From Betaproteobacteria bacterium (GTDB lineage: Bacteria; Pseudomonadota; Gammaproteobacteria; Burkholderiales; CAIKXV01): a DNA stretch of 34,675 bases. The DNA lies in NCBI GenBank assembly GCA_947458835.1, contig CANHBC010000013.1:1-34675 (forward strand), written 5' to 3'. Positions 1 to 8,201 of the stretch are shown piece by piece; the first letter of the stretch is position 1, and every line of letters starts with the position of its first letter. Below the pieces are notes generated by a model, which was given only the letters and a program-made list of their open reading frames with translations, did not search any database and was not told the origin of the DNA. The translations under genes were made by a program, and so were the position numbers.

Positions 1-76
1 AGGTATCCGGCTTGACGATTTTGACCAGATAGCGCAAACTGAAGAATCGCCAACAGCGCACGCGAAAAGACGTCAT
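1..76 (-). CDS. possible 5' end of a divergent CDS running off the window (MTSFRVRCWRFFSLRYLVKIVKPDT...)
   Basis: Open minus-strand frame from ATG (cat at 74-76) to window edge; no clear RBS; too short to identify. Confidence 0.25.
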   Translation of the reverse strand, partial: MTSFRVRCWRFFSLRYLVKIVKPDT

Positions 77-647
77 GACCGGCAGGCACGATGCACAGGC
101 AGTTCCCGTTCGGTCCTTGGCGGCGAAGACCGGTGGCCGATGCGCCGTGTCGTGGGGACATGGCCGCAGCACAGGCTTCACCCTCGTCGAACTGATGGTC
201 ACGGTGACCGTACTGGGCATCCTGCTGTTGACCGCGATCCCGCGCCTGTTCAGCGCCGAGTCGGAAGTCACGGTCGCCGCGACCTCCGACTTCGCCGAGC
301 GGCTGAAGCTGCGCGTGAACGAAGTGCGCAACCGTTACGTCGAGGTGGGCATGGACGCCACGGCTGGCGCGGCCATGGTCCCGATGCGCGACGGCACCTC
401 GGTGCGGGTGCACACCGGAGCGTCCGGCGGATTTCCCGCGGCCGACCCGGAGGGGCTCGGGCGACTGCTTGCCTGCCCCGACTTGAAACAGTGCGACGGC
501 TTCAATGTCCACGTGAACGCGAACGGCACCGTCTACTTCACGCGGATGCCATCGGCCGGGAGCCTGTGCGCGGTGACCTACTATCCGGCGACCGGGGTCG
601 TGGTGAACCACGCGTCGCCTCGAGCCTGCAGGGCGCAGGCGTCCTGA
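75..647 (+). CDS. type IV pilin-like / GspH-FimT-like minor pseudopilin
   Basis: Class III leader/prepilin motif G|FTLVELMVTVTVLGILLLTAIPRLF followed by pilin-like region with C-terminal cysteines. True start may be GTG at 147 (VSWGHGRSTG|FTLVEL). Confidence 0.8.
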   Translation: MTGRHDAQAVPVRSLAAKTGGRCAVSWGHGRSTGFTLVELMVTVTVLGILLLTAIPRLFSAESEVTVAATSDFAERLKLRVNEVRNRYVEVGMDATAGAAMVPMRDGTSVRVHTGASGGFPAADPEGLGRLLACPDLKQCDGFNVHVNANGTVYFTRMPSAGSLCAVTYYPATGVVVNHASPRACRAQAS

Positions 648-687
648 CAGGCCGGCGTACCGTGCACGCGGCTGCGGGCGATCGCCG

Positions 688-1926
688 ATGAGCCGGTTCC
701 TGCTGTGCTGGGAACTGGGGGACCGGCATGCCCACCTGATGCGCCTGTTGCCGCTCGCGCTGCAGTTGCGCGACCTGGGCCATCAGGTGCTGTTCGCCGT
801 CCATGACGTGCAGGCGGGGGCCGGCGAACTGTCCCGGCATGGACTGGCCTTCGTGCCGTCGCCGCAGGCGTTCGACGACCTCGCGCCGGGCCCCGACCAT
901 GACCAGTGCTACGCCGACGAACTGGTGCGTGCCGGGCTCGGTGACCGGGTGGCCCTGCTCGGAATGGTCGAGGCATGGCAGGGGATCTTCAGCCTGTTCG
1001 AGCCGGATGCGCTGGTGATCGACAATGGTCCGTCTGCGCTGGTCGCGGCCTGCGTGTCGGGGTTGCCCCGCCTGGTCCTCGGTGACGGCTATACCCTGCC
1101 GTCCACCCTCGGATGGGCCGCGGTTGACCGGGAGTCGGACGGGATCCGGCGGACGGCGCGGCTGCGTTCCAGCGAGCGGCGGGTGTCCGAGGTGGTCGCT
1201 GGCGTGACGCGGCTGGCGGTTGGCGGTCGGCCATCGGTCCGGACGCACCTGTTCGACCCCGCAGAATGCATGCTGCTGACGGTGGAGGCGCTGGATCCGT
1301 TTGCGCCCCGCCCGGGAACCGTCTACGAAGGTGCCCATGTGCGCACGGATGTGGGCCTGCCCATGAGCTGGAAGGAGGCTGGCCCGCGGGTGCTGCTGCA
1401 CCTTCCGGATCCGGCGCTGGCGCAGCAGGTGGCGGGCGTCCCGGCGCTGGTGGGTGCGGACGTGATCGGCTGGGGCGTACGCGCACGCACGCGTTTCGTC
1501 GAGCTGCAGCAGGCCCGCCCGGCAACCCGGTGGATCGGCAGTGCGATCTGCCTGGACAGCGTGCTGCCGGATGCGGATCTGTGCATCCACGATGGCACGC
1601 ATGGGATGCTGTCGGCCTGCCTGGCAACCGGCGTGCCGCAGATCGTGGTACCGTCTGCCGGATCGAGCCTCGCCCACGCGGTTTGCGCGGCTCGGGAGGA
1701 CGCCGTCGCCATCGTGCCGCGTCTGCGCATCGAGGAGCGTCTGGGTCTGCAGGTGGAGCATGCGTTGCGTGGTCGCGCCATGCGCAGGTCTGCCGCGGCG
1801 CTTCGTCTCAGGCATGCACGGACCGGCGGGACGGGTGTCCGGACGCGCCTGCTGTCGAGGGCGCTCTCGCTCGTGGACCATGATGAAGCGTGGCCGCGCG
1901 TCGAGGCGACGATCGGATCGACTTGA
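688..1926 (+). CDS. UGT-like glycosyltransferase (COG1819-type)
   Basis: N-term GHV-like sugar transferase fold pattern (LLPLALQLRDLGHQVLFAV), C-term donor-binding-like region CIHDGTHGMLSACLATGVPQIVVPS. Confidence 0.65.
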   Translation: MSRFLLCWELGDRHAHLMRLLPLALQLRDLGHQVLFAVHDVQAGAGELSRHGLAFVPSPQAFDDLAPGPDHDQCYADELVRAGLGDRVALLGMVEAWQGIFSLFEPDALVIDNGPSALVAACVSGLPRLVLGDGYTLPSTLGWAAVDRESDGIRRTARLRSSERRVSEVVAGVTRLAVGGRPSVRTHLFDPAECMLLTVEALDPFAPRPGTVYEGAHVRTDVGLPMSWKEAGPRVLLHLPDPALAQQVAGVPALVGADVIGWGVRARTRFVELQQARPATRWIGSAICLDSVLPDADLCIHDGTHGMLSACLATGVPQIVVPSAGSSLAHAVCAAREDAVAIVPRLRIEERLGLQVEHALRGRAMRRSAAALRLRHARTGGTGVRTRLLSRALSLVDHDEAWPRVEATIGST

Positions 1927-2245
1927 TCCGTTGCGCAGATTGCGCGGAGCGGATAGGGTAGCGTTTCGATTCGGGTCGGCGCCTTCCAGCGTTCGCCCCC
2001 GGAGTGGCGGGCTCGATAGTACGTATCGACGTACCTGATAGATCCGGCGTTGGCCTGTGTGACGACGGCGGGCGGGTCGAAGTCCCTGAGCATCGGCTGC
2101 ACGCGCAAGCAACCTTCAACCTGTTGCTGGGCCGGGCGGCGTGGCGATTGCCAGCGTATCGGTCAGCCCGACGCAGGACAGCAGGGGTTTTCGAGGACCG
2201 TCCCGTCCTGCAATCGCGGTTTCCATTCATCCAGAAGGCACACAG

Positions 2246-4387
2246 TTGAAGTCGCTTCGTCGTCGACCTGCGTCTGCCCTGCCTGCATCCGGCCCGGCGG
2301 CTGCAGCCTTCGGTGTCCTCGCGCTGGCATTGGCACTGGCAGTGGCAGTGGCAGTGGCACTGGGACTCGTCCTGGTCGTCCTGTGGCAGCGGTCCCTCGA
2401 GGAGGTCCGGCAGGACACGTTCGAGCGCACGGCCCAGGCGGTCGCGAGCCGCTACGGACAACTGCTCGGTGAATTCGAGCAGTCATCGGCCGCGTTCGCC
2501 TCCGGACCGGCCGTGCTGTCGGCGCTCCAGGATCCGGGTGGGCCGCGCTCGAGCCTGCGCGCGGTGCTCGAACACAGCGCGCTGCGGGAACGCTTCTCGT
2601 CGCGCATCCTGGTCGTCGATGCCGCGGGCGATCCGATCGCCGGGGTACTGTCCGAGCTGCCCGGGGACGACATCCGGGGCCTGTTGCCCGGTCCGATTCC
2701 CGCCGGGGACGTGACGACCCGGGTGGTGCTGGATGGCCGGCGGCTCACGCTCAGCCTGCCGGTAGTGGGTCCGGAAGCCGGGATCGCCGTGGGCCGGCTG
2801 CTGGCGGTCGTCGACCTGGATGACCTGTTCATGCCAGTGATGCGCGGACTGCCGGAGGCGGCGCAATGGACGCTGCAGGTCGGCACCGGAACCCCGGCCA
2901 CACTGCAAGGCGTGGGCTGGATCGACATCCCGGTGCCGACCGACGGTGCGTTGCGGGGCATCAAGCTCCACCTGCAGGCGCACCGGGACGGCGCGGGCGG
3001 TCTTCCCTGGGGGAGCCTCGAAACGGTCTTGCTCGTCCTGTCGGGCGGGCTGGCGCTGGCGGCGCTGCCCATCCTGCGGCGACTGCGTGCGGCGACACGG
3101 GTTCTGCCGGACGGCACCGGCTTCCGGGCGCCGGGTCAGGTATCGGCGATCGCCGACCAGGACCCGGCAGTCGCGCGCTTGAGTGCGGTACAGGCGGATG
3201 TCACCGAACTCATCGAGACGGCGAACGAACTGCGCACCAAGGAAGCGCGGCTGTCGCTCATGTTCGCGCTGAGTCCGGACGGAATGGCGTTGATGGACGC
3301 GGACGGCCGCGTCTTCATGGCCAACGAGGCGTTCCTGCGCTTCGTGCGCCTGGGTCGTGATCAGGTGATCGGCCACACGGCGCCGGAGCTCTCGGCGCTG
3401 CTCGAGCCCCTCGCTGCGCCGGATGAAGCCTGGGAAGGGCTGCCGTCCCCGCTCGACGCGGCGTCCTTTGTCGATGACGATCCGCACCGCCGGCGCCAGT
3501 CGAAGCGCCACAGGCTGCATCTGGTCGACCCGAAGCAGGTGCTGGTGTGCGGCGTGAAGCCGATCCCCGGCCTGGCCAGCCGCGAGTACGTGCTCTACAT
3601 GCGCGATATCACCCGCGAGCACGAGTTCAACGAGATGAAGAGCGAGTTCCTGTCCACCGCCACGCACGAGCTGCGCACGCCGATGGCCTGCGTCCTGGGT
3701 TTCGCCGAGATGCTGGCGGAGGGCTTGTCGACCGCGGAGGATACGCCCGAGCACGCACGCCTGATCTATGAACAGGCCAGGGAGATGAGCCGTACGCTCG
3801 ATGACCTGCTCGACCTCGCACGGATGGAGGCGCGGCGCGCGGGCTCGCTCACCTTCGTCCCGGAATCGGCGGTGGCCATCGTGACCGGACTGGCGCAGAC
3901 CTGGCGTGTCAACGGCGACTCGCGCAGCGTGCAGCTGCAGGTGGCGTGCGATGCCGATGTGTGCGTGTCGGTGGACACACAGAAGATCCGCCAGGTCCTG
4001 CGCAACCTGCTGAGCAATGCCTTCAAGTACTCCACCGCGCCATCGCCAGTGAGCCTGTCGGTGCAGGCAGGGCCCGACGGGCCGGTATTGTTCACCGTGA
4101 CCGACGAAGGCATGGGCATGACGCCCGACGAAGCGCAACACGCCTTCGATCGGTTCTACCGGGCCGAGGGAACGTCCAACGTCAAGGGCAGCGGGCTCGG
4201 GCTCAGCGTGGTGAAACAGATCGTGGAACTGCACGGGGGCACGGTGCGCCTGAGCAGCCTCGTCGGCACAGGCACGGTGGTCTCGGTCGAATTGCCCCGG
4301 ATCCCGGGGACGCGCGGTGAAGCGGGCGCGCTCGACGATGATCGGCCAGGCTTCGATGAAGCCCAGGACCGCCCAGGGCCAGGATGA
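2246..4387 (+). CDS. membrane sensor histidine kinase with PAS domain (HisKA + HATPase_c)
   Basis: Probable TTG start at 2246 with AGAAGG upstream; TM helix; PAS region (LSLMFALSPDGMALMDADGRVFMANEAF); H-box STATHELRTPMACVLGFAEML; N/G boxes (NLLSNAFKYS, DEGMGM, GSGLGLSVVKQIVELHGG). Confidence 0.9.
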   Translation: MKSLRRRPASALPASGPAAAAFGVLALALALAVAVAVALGLVLVVLWQRSLEEVRQDTFERTAQAVASRYGQLLGEFEQSSAAFASGPAVLSALQDPGGPRSSLRAVLEHSALRERFSSRILVVDAAGDPIAGVLSELPGDDIRGLLPGPIPAGDVTTRVVLDGRRLTLSLPVVGPEAGIAVGRLLAVVDLDDLFMPVMRGLPEAAQWTLQVGTGTPATLQGVGWIDIPVPTDGALRGIKLHLQAHRDGAGGLPWGSLETVLLVLSGGLALAALPILRRLRAATRVLPDGTGFRAPGQVSAIADQDPAVARLSAVQADVTELIETANELRTKEARLSLMFALSPDGMALMDADGRVFMANEAFLRFVRLGRDQVIGHTAPELSALLEPLAAPDEAWEGLPSPLDAASFVDDDPHRRRQSKRHRLHLVDPKQVLVCGVKPIPGLASREYVLYMRDITREHEFNEMKSEFLSTATHELRTPMACVLGFAEMLAEGLSTAEDTPEHARLIYEQAREMSRTLDDLLDLARMEARRAGSLTFVPESAVAIVTGLAQTWRVNGDSRSVQLQVACDADVCVSVDTQKIRQVLRNLLSNAFKYSTAPSPVSLSVQAGPDGPVLFTVTDEGMGMTPDEAQHAFDRFYRAEGTSNVKGSGLGLSVVKQIVELHGGTVRLSSLVGTGTVVSVELPRIPGTRGEAGALDDDRPGFDEAQDRPGPG
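2324..2365 (+). repeat. in-frame hexanucleotide repeat (NTGGCA)x~7 encoding LALALAVAVAVALG in TM helix
   Basis: CTGGCA TTGGCA CTGGCA GTGGCA GTGGCA GTGGCA CTGGGA read directly. Confidence 0.85.
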
Positions 4388-4492
4388 GGCTTCCGGCAAA
4401 CCGGCGCTTGCAGCGAAGCTTGCACACTGAATGCTGGTTCGGTAGCGCTGACCGGGCAGTGTGGACGAGCCGTCCCGGGCACCGGGGTGACC

Positions 4493-6190
4493 TCAGGCGA
4501 CGCGGCGGTCCGGAGGGCCTTCGACCGGCAGGGTAAACCGGAACGTGGATCCGTTCCTGCTCGATGCCTGCAGGTCCAGCGTCCCCCCGATCATCCGCAT
4601 CAGGATCTTTGCATGGAACAGTCCGATGCCGAGGCCTCCGCCCTCCGGCCTGGACAGGTTGACGTCCTGCACGAAGGGATCGAACATGAGGCGACGCACG
4701 TCCTCGCCGATGCCTTCGCCCGTGTCGGCGATGTCGATCCGCAGTTCCGGCCCGACGCGCGCCACGTGCACCCTGACCTCGCCGCCATCGGTGTACCGGA
4801 TGGCGTTGTCGAGCACGTTGCCCACGGCCTTGGCCAGCAGGCGGCGATCGGTGTGGATCGTGCCGAGGTCGGGCTCGGCGTCGATCAGCAGGCGCAGGTC
4901 CTTGGCCCGGGCGGCCGGCGCATGCGCCTGTTCGAGGCTTTGCACCAGTTCCGACACGTCGACAGCGTTCGGCTTGAACGGCAGCTGTCCTTCGCCCGCG
5001 CTCTGCACTTCGGTGATCTGGCCGACGATGTCACGGAGCCTGATCGCGGATTCGTGCAGCGTACTTGCGTAGTCCGTCAGTTCAGGCTCGAGGTCCGCCT
5101 GCATCAGCAGTTCGGAGAACCCGAGCACGCCGGTGAGCGGCGTGTGGATCTCGTGGGAGACCATGGTGATGAACCTGGACTTGAGTTCGTTGATCGAGTT
5201 CGCCCGCCGCCGCTCTTCCTGCAGGTCCGAGAGGAGTCGGTCCTGGCGCACGAGGCCGATGCCGATGAAGACAAGCCCGACGACGATCGCACCCGACAGC
5301 ATCAGGCCCAGCGCGAGCTGCTTGCTGCGGTGGCGGTGGTACTGCGCCATGGCTTCGGTCGTCGCCTTCCCGACCACGACGACCAGATCGAAACCCGGGA
5401 TCCGTTCGAAGGCAACGAAACGTTCCTTCCCGTCCACGGAGCTGCGCGCCACCAGCGTGCCGGAGGCGCTCGACCGCATCGTTTGCCATTGTGGACTGTC
5501 GTCGATCCGGTCGCCGGTGCCGATCTCCGCCCCGCCAACCGTTCGTGCGCGTATGACGCCATCCAGACCCACCGTCGTGACGGAGCCGCTCTCACCCAGG
5601 TCGATGCCCTTGTATATCTGGGTGTAGAAGTAGGGATCCACCGACACCACGACCACGCCCATGAACTCACCCGACGGGCTGTCGATGCGTCGCGTGACCT
5701 GTACTGTCCACCGCTTCGATACCCGTCCCAGCACCGGGATGCTCACGAAGGTTCCCTCGGTGAGCCTTTTCGCGTGGACCTGGAAGTGTTCCCGGTCGGA
5801 AACATTGACGGTGCTCGGGCCCAGGTTGGAAAAGACCACGCGGCCGTCCCGGTCGGCGATGGCCAGCTGCACGATGTGGGTTCCACCGACGTCGAACCGC
5901 TTCATGAACTGCGGCGATGGGAGGACGCGTTCTTCGCCGAAATCGGTGGCCACCAGCCGGGCCAGGCGGTCGGCCGTGTCGAAGCCCAGTGACGAATGCT
6001 GCGCCAGCAGGCGGGCGAGGGTCGACAACTGGCGCTCGGTGTACGCGACCTGCTGTTCCCGGTCGGTCTCGAGGGCGTTGAAGAGGGTCATCCACAGCAG
6101 GGCCAGCGCCAGGACGGCGATCAGCCCGCCGACCCGTGCCGATCGTGGCAGTCGGGACAGCTGTGTCCAGGCATTGAGCATGACGGGCAC
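4493..6190 (-). CDS. sensor histidine kinase with periplasmic Cache/PDC-like sensor
   Basis: Two TM segments flanking a PDC-like region; H-box MVSHEIHTPLTGVLGFSELL; HATPase (VGNVLDNAIRYTDGG, DTGEGIG, GGLGIGLFHAKIL). Confidence 0.9.
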   Translation of the reverse strand: MPVMLNAWTQLSRLPRSARVGGLIAVLALALLWMTLFNALETDREQQVAYTERQLSTLARLLAQHSSLGFDTADRLARLVATDFGEERVLPSPQFMKRFDVGGTHIVQLAIADRDGRVVFSNLGPSTVNVSDREHFQVHAKRLTEGTFVSIPVLGRVSKRWTVQVTRRIDSPSGEFMGVVVVSVDPYFYTQIYKGIDLGESGSVTTVGLDGVIRARTVGGAEIGTGDRIDDSPQWQTMRSSASGTLVARSSVDGKERFVAFERIPGFDLVVVVGKATTEAMAQYHRHRSKQLALGLMLSGAIVVGLVFIGIGLVRQDRLLSDLQEERRRANSINELKSRFITMVSHEIHTPLTGVLGFSELLMQADLEPELTDYASTLHESAIRLRDIVGQITEVQSAGEGQLPFKPNAVDVSELVQSLEQAHAPAARAKDLRLLIDAEPDLGTIHTDRRLLAKAVGNVLDNAIRYTDGGEVRVHVARVGPELRIDIADTGEGIGEDVRRLMFDPFVQDVNLSRPEGGGLGIGLFHAKILMRMIGGTLDLQASSRNGSTFRFTLPVEGPPDRRVA

Positions 6191-6192
6191 GG

Positions 6193-6942
6193 TCAGCGAG
6201 GAGCGACGGCTTCGCGGTTGATCTGGTCGCGCAGGTCGATGAAGCGTTGCGCGTTCTCGAGGAACCGAAGCGTGAGTCGTGGGTCGAAATGCAGGCCGGA
6301 CTGCTGCTGGATCATCTCCAGCACCTGGTCATCGGGCAGTGCCTTCCGGTAGACCCGGTCCATGGTCAACGCGTCGAAGTAGTCGATCAGTGCGACGATG
6401 CGTGCCACCTCGGGAATGGCCTCGCCTTCGAGCCCCCTCGGATAGCCCGTGCCGTCGTACTTCTCGTGGTGGCAAAAGGCGATCTCCGCAGCCATCTCGA
6501 GTACCGGGATGCCGCTGCCGCCGAGGATCCGCGCCCCGAACTCCGGGTGACGACGCATCACCGTCCACTCTTCTTCGGTGAGGCCTTGCGACTTCTTGAG
6601 GATGGCGTCGGGAACGCCGATCTTTCCGACGTCGTGCATCGGCGCGGCTTCTTCCAGCAGGGCGGCCTGGTCCTGCGGCCAGCCGCCCAGGCGCGCGAGC
6701 AGGGCGGCCAGCCGCCCGATGCGTACCAGGTGCGTGCCGGTGTCGCTGTCCTTGAATTCGGCTGCGACGGTCAGCCGGTGGAGCGTGTCGCGATGCGCCT
6801 GCTCGAGCAGCGTATAGGCGCGTTCGCGTTCCAGCAGCAGTTCGGCGAGGTCGGACGAGACCTGGCCGAGCTGGTCCAGAAGCTCCTGGGGTCCCGGCGG
6901 CAGCGGATCGGAGGAGGCGTGCGGCGTGCGGGCAGGCAGCAT
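6193..6942 (-). CDS. HD-GYP domain protein (putative c-di-GMP phosphodiesterase)
   Basis: HD motif MHDVGKIGVPDAIL and GYP motif HHEKYDGTGYPRGL intact. Confidence 0.93.
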   Translation of the reverse strand: MLPARTPHASSDPLPPGPQELLDQLGQVSSDLAELLLERERAYTLLEQAHRDTLHRLTVAAEFKDSDTGTHLVRIGRLAALLARLGGWPQDQAALLEEAAPMHDVGKIGVPDAILKKSQGLTEEEWTVMRRHPEFGARILGGSGIPVLEMAAEIAFCHHEKYDGTGYPRGLEGEAIPEVARIVALIDYFDALTMDRVYRKALPDDQVLEMIQQQSGLHFDPRLTLRFLENAQRFIDLRDQINREAVAPR

Positions 6943-6948
6943 CGGCCG

Positions 6949-7374
6949 TCAACCCGGGGAGGATGACAGTTGCGCCCGGACCGTCGCGAGCAGCTCCAGG
7001 GGACTGAACGGCTTGGACATGAAGCGGTCGGCCCCGCTGTCCGCGGCCATCTGCCGGTCGCTCTGCTGCGCGCGAGCCGAAAGCACGATGACATAAGGCC
7101 AGGCATGACCCGCCGCGTTGCGCCGCGCGATGATCTCGCGGCACAGATCCAGGCCATTCGTGCCGCCGGGCAGCATGATGTCGAGGATCGCCAGCGAGTA
7201 GGCGTCCGGATGGGCGTGCAGCAACACGCGCGCAGCGTCACCGCTGCTCGCCTCGTCGATGGGAATTCGCAGCGGCTTCAGTGAGGCATTGACCAGCTTG
7301 CGGATATGTTCATGGTCCTCTACCAGAAGCACGCGCTGCGGGGTTGGGGCAGGGCGTGGGGTCGGATCGGTCAT
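6949..7374 (-). CDS. CheY-like single-domain response regulator
   Basis: RVLLVEDHEHIRK...LAILDIMLPG...IVLSARA...DRFMSKPFSPLEL; ATG at 7374 (internal to the longer ORF). Confidence 0.9.
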   Translation of the reverse strand: MTDPTPRPAPTPQRVLLVEDHEHIRKLVNASLKPLRIPIDEASSGDAARVLLHAHPDAYSLAILDIMLPGGTNGLDLCREIIARRNAAGHAWPYVIVLSARAQQSDRQMAADSGADRFMSKPFSPLELLATVRAQLSSSPG

Positions 7375-7396
7375 GAGGCCGGTGGGTCGTCTGGGT

Positions 7397-8038
7397 TCAT
7401 GCAGTACGCCTGCGCGTTGCGATCCCGGCCTGTACGAAGCCCAGGAGCTGTGCAAAGGGCACCGGCTTTCCGAGTACCGTGACATCCGGGGGGAGGTGGA
7501 ACTTCTTCTCGAGTTCCGCGGTATCCACGCCAGTGATGACGATGATGTTCATGCAATCGAAGGCAGAATCGGCACGCAGCTTGCGGATCACTTCCGCGCC
7601 ACCCAGCTTGGGCAGCACGAGATCGACGATCATCAGATCCGGCAGGTTGCGCGCGGCCTTCAGGATGGCTTCATAGCCGTCCTCCGCGACCTCCAGCCGG
7701 ACCGGGAGCTTCCAGGCTGCGATGCGGGCAGCGTAGAGCTTCAACAGCGCCGGGTCGTCTTCGACCACCAGGATGCTGTATTCGCCGTCGTTGCGCTGGG
7801 TCGGGGGAAATACCCGTCCGGCACGCCGCGCCGTTGCCGGCATTTCGCGTGCACTCAGGTGGGCCTCGATGGCCGAGGCCGGGATGCGCCGGTGTCCGCC
7901 AGAGGTTTTCCAGGCCTGAAGTTCACCCGCCTCGACCATGCGCTGAACCATCGAAAGGGAGACGCCCAACCGGGCTGCCGCTTCCCGGGTACTGAGGTAA
8001 TCCGTGCTGGCTTCCTCCTGGACGACTTTTGCAGCCAT
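7397..8038 (-). CDS. N-terminal excisionase/MerR-type HTH fused to C-terminal receiver domain
   Basis: YLSTREAAARLGVSLSMVQRMVEAGELQAWKTSGGHRRIPASAIEAHL (HTH_17-like) followed by SILVVEDDPALLKLY...DLMIVDLVLPKLGG...VITG...LGKPVPF (REC). Confidence 0.9.
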   Translation of the reverse strand: MAAKVVQEEASTDYLSTREAAARLGVSLSMVQRMVEAGELQAWKTSGGHRRIPASAIEAHLSAREMPATARRAGRVFPPTQRNDGEYSILVVEDDPALLKLYAARIAAWKLPVRLEVAEDGYEAILKAARNLPDLMIVDLVLPKLGGAEVIRKLRADSAFDCMNIIVITGVDTAELEKKFHLPPDVTVLGKPVPFAQLLGFVQAGIATRRRTA

Positions 8039-8110
8039 TACCTCTCCGATTGGTGAAGTGCGTGGGAGTCCGTGGACGACCCTGAAAAATCAAAAAACAT
8101 CGAACACTTA

Positions 8111-8139
8111 AATATAACGGTAAAAGGACGCTTGATCAA
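8111..8139 (-). promoter_or_regulatory. sigma70-like promoter TTGATC-N17-TATATT for the HTH-REC/REC/HD-GYP/HK operon
   Basis: -35 at 8139-8134, -10 at 8116-8111 on minus strand, 17-nt spacer, in an AT-rich island upstream of the CDS start at 8038. Confidence 0.6.
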
Positions 8140-8201
8140 TACGTGCAGCGTATCGGTGCGTATCTGCGCAGGGTTCAATGCATGATCTGACGATAATTCG
8201 C

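Noticed and set aside
538-2112. 524-aa minus-strand ORF
   Set aside because: Antisense to the glycosyltransferase and intergenic DNA; Arg-rich without domains.
2324-2365. Hexamer repeat as a CRISPR array
   Set aside because: Units are 6 nt, contiguous and in-frame coding for a TM helix; no spacers or cas genes.
2483-4399. 638-aa minus-strand ORF
   Set aside because: Antisense shadow of the histidine kinase; Arg/His/Gln-rich composition typical of spurious high-GC ORFs, no recognisable domain.
4487-5992. 501-aa plus-strand ORF
   Set aside because: Antisense to a clear histidine kinase; no motifs.
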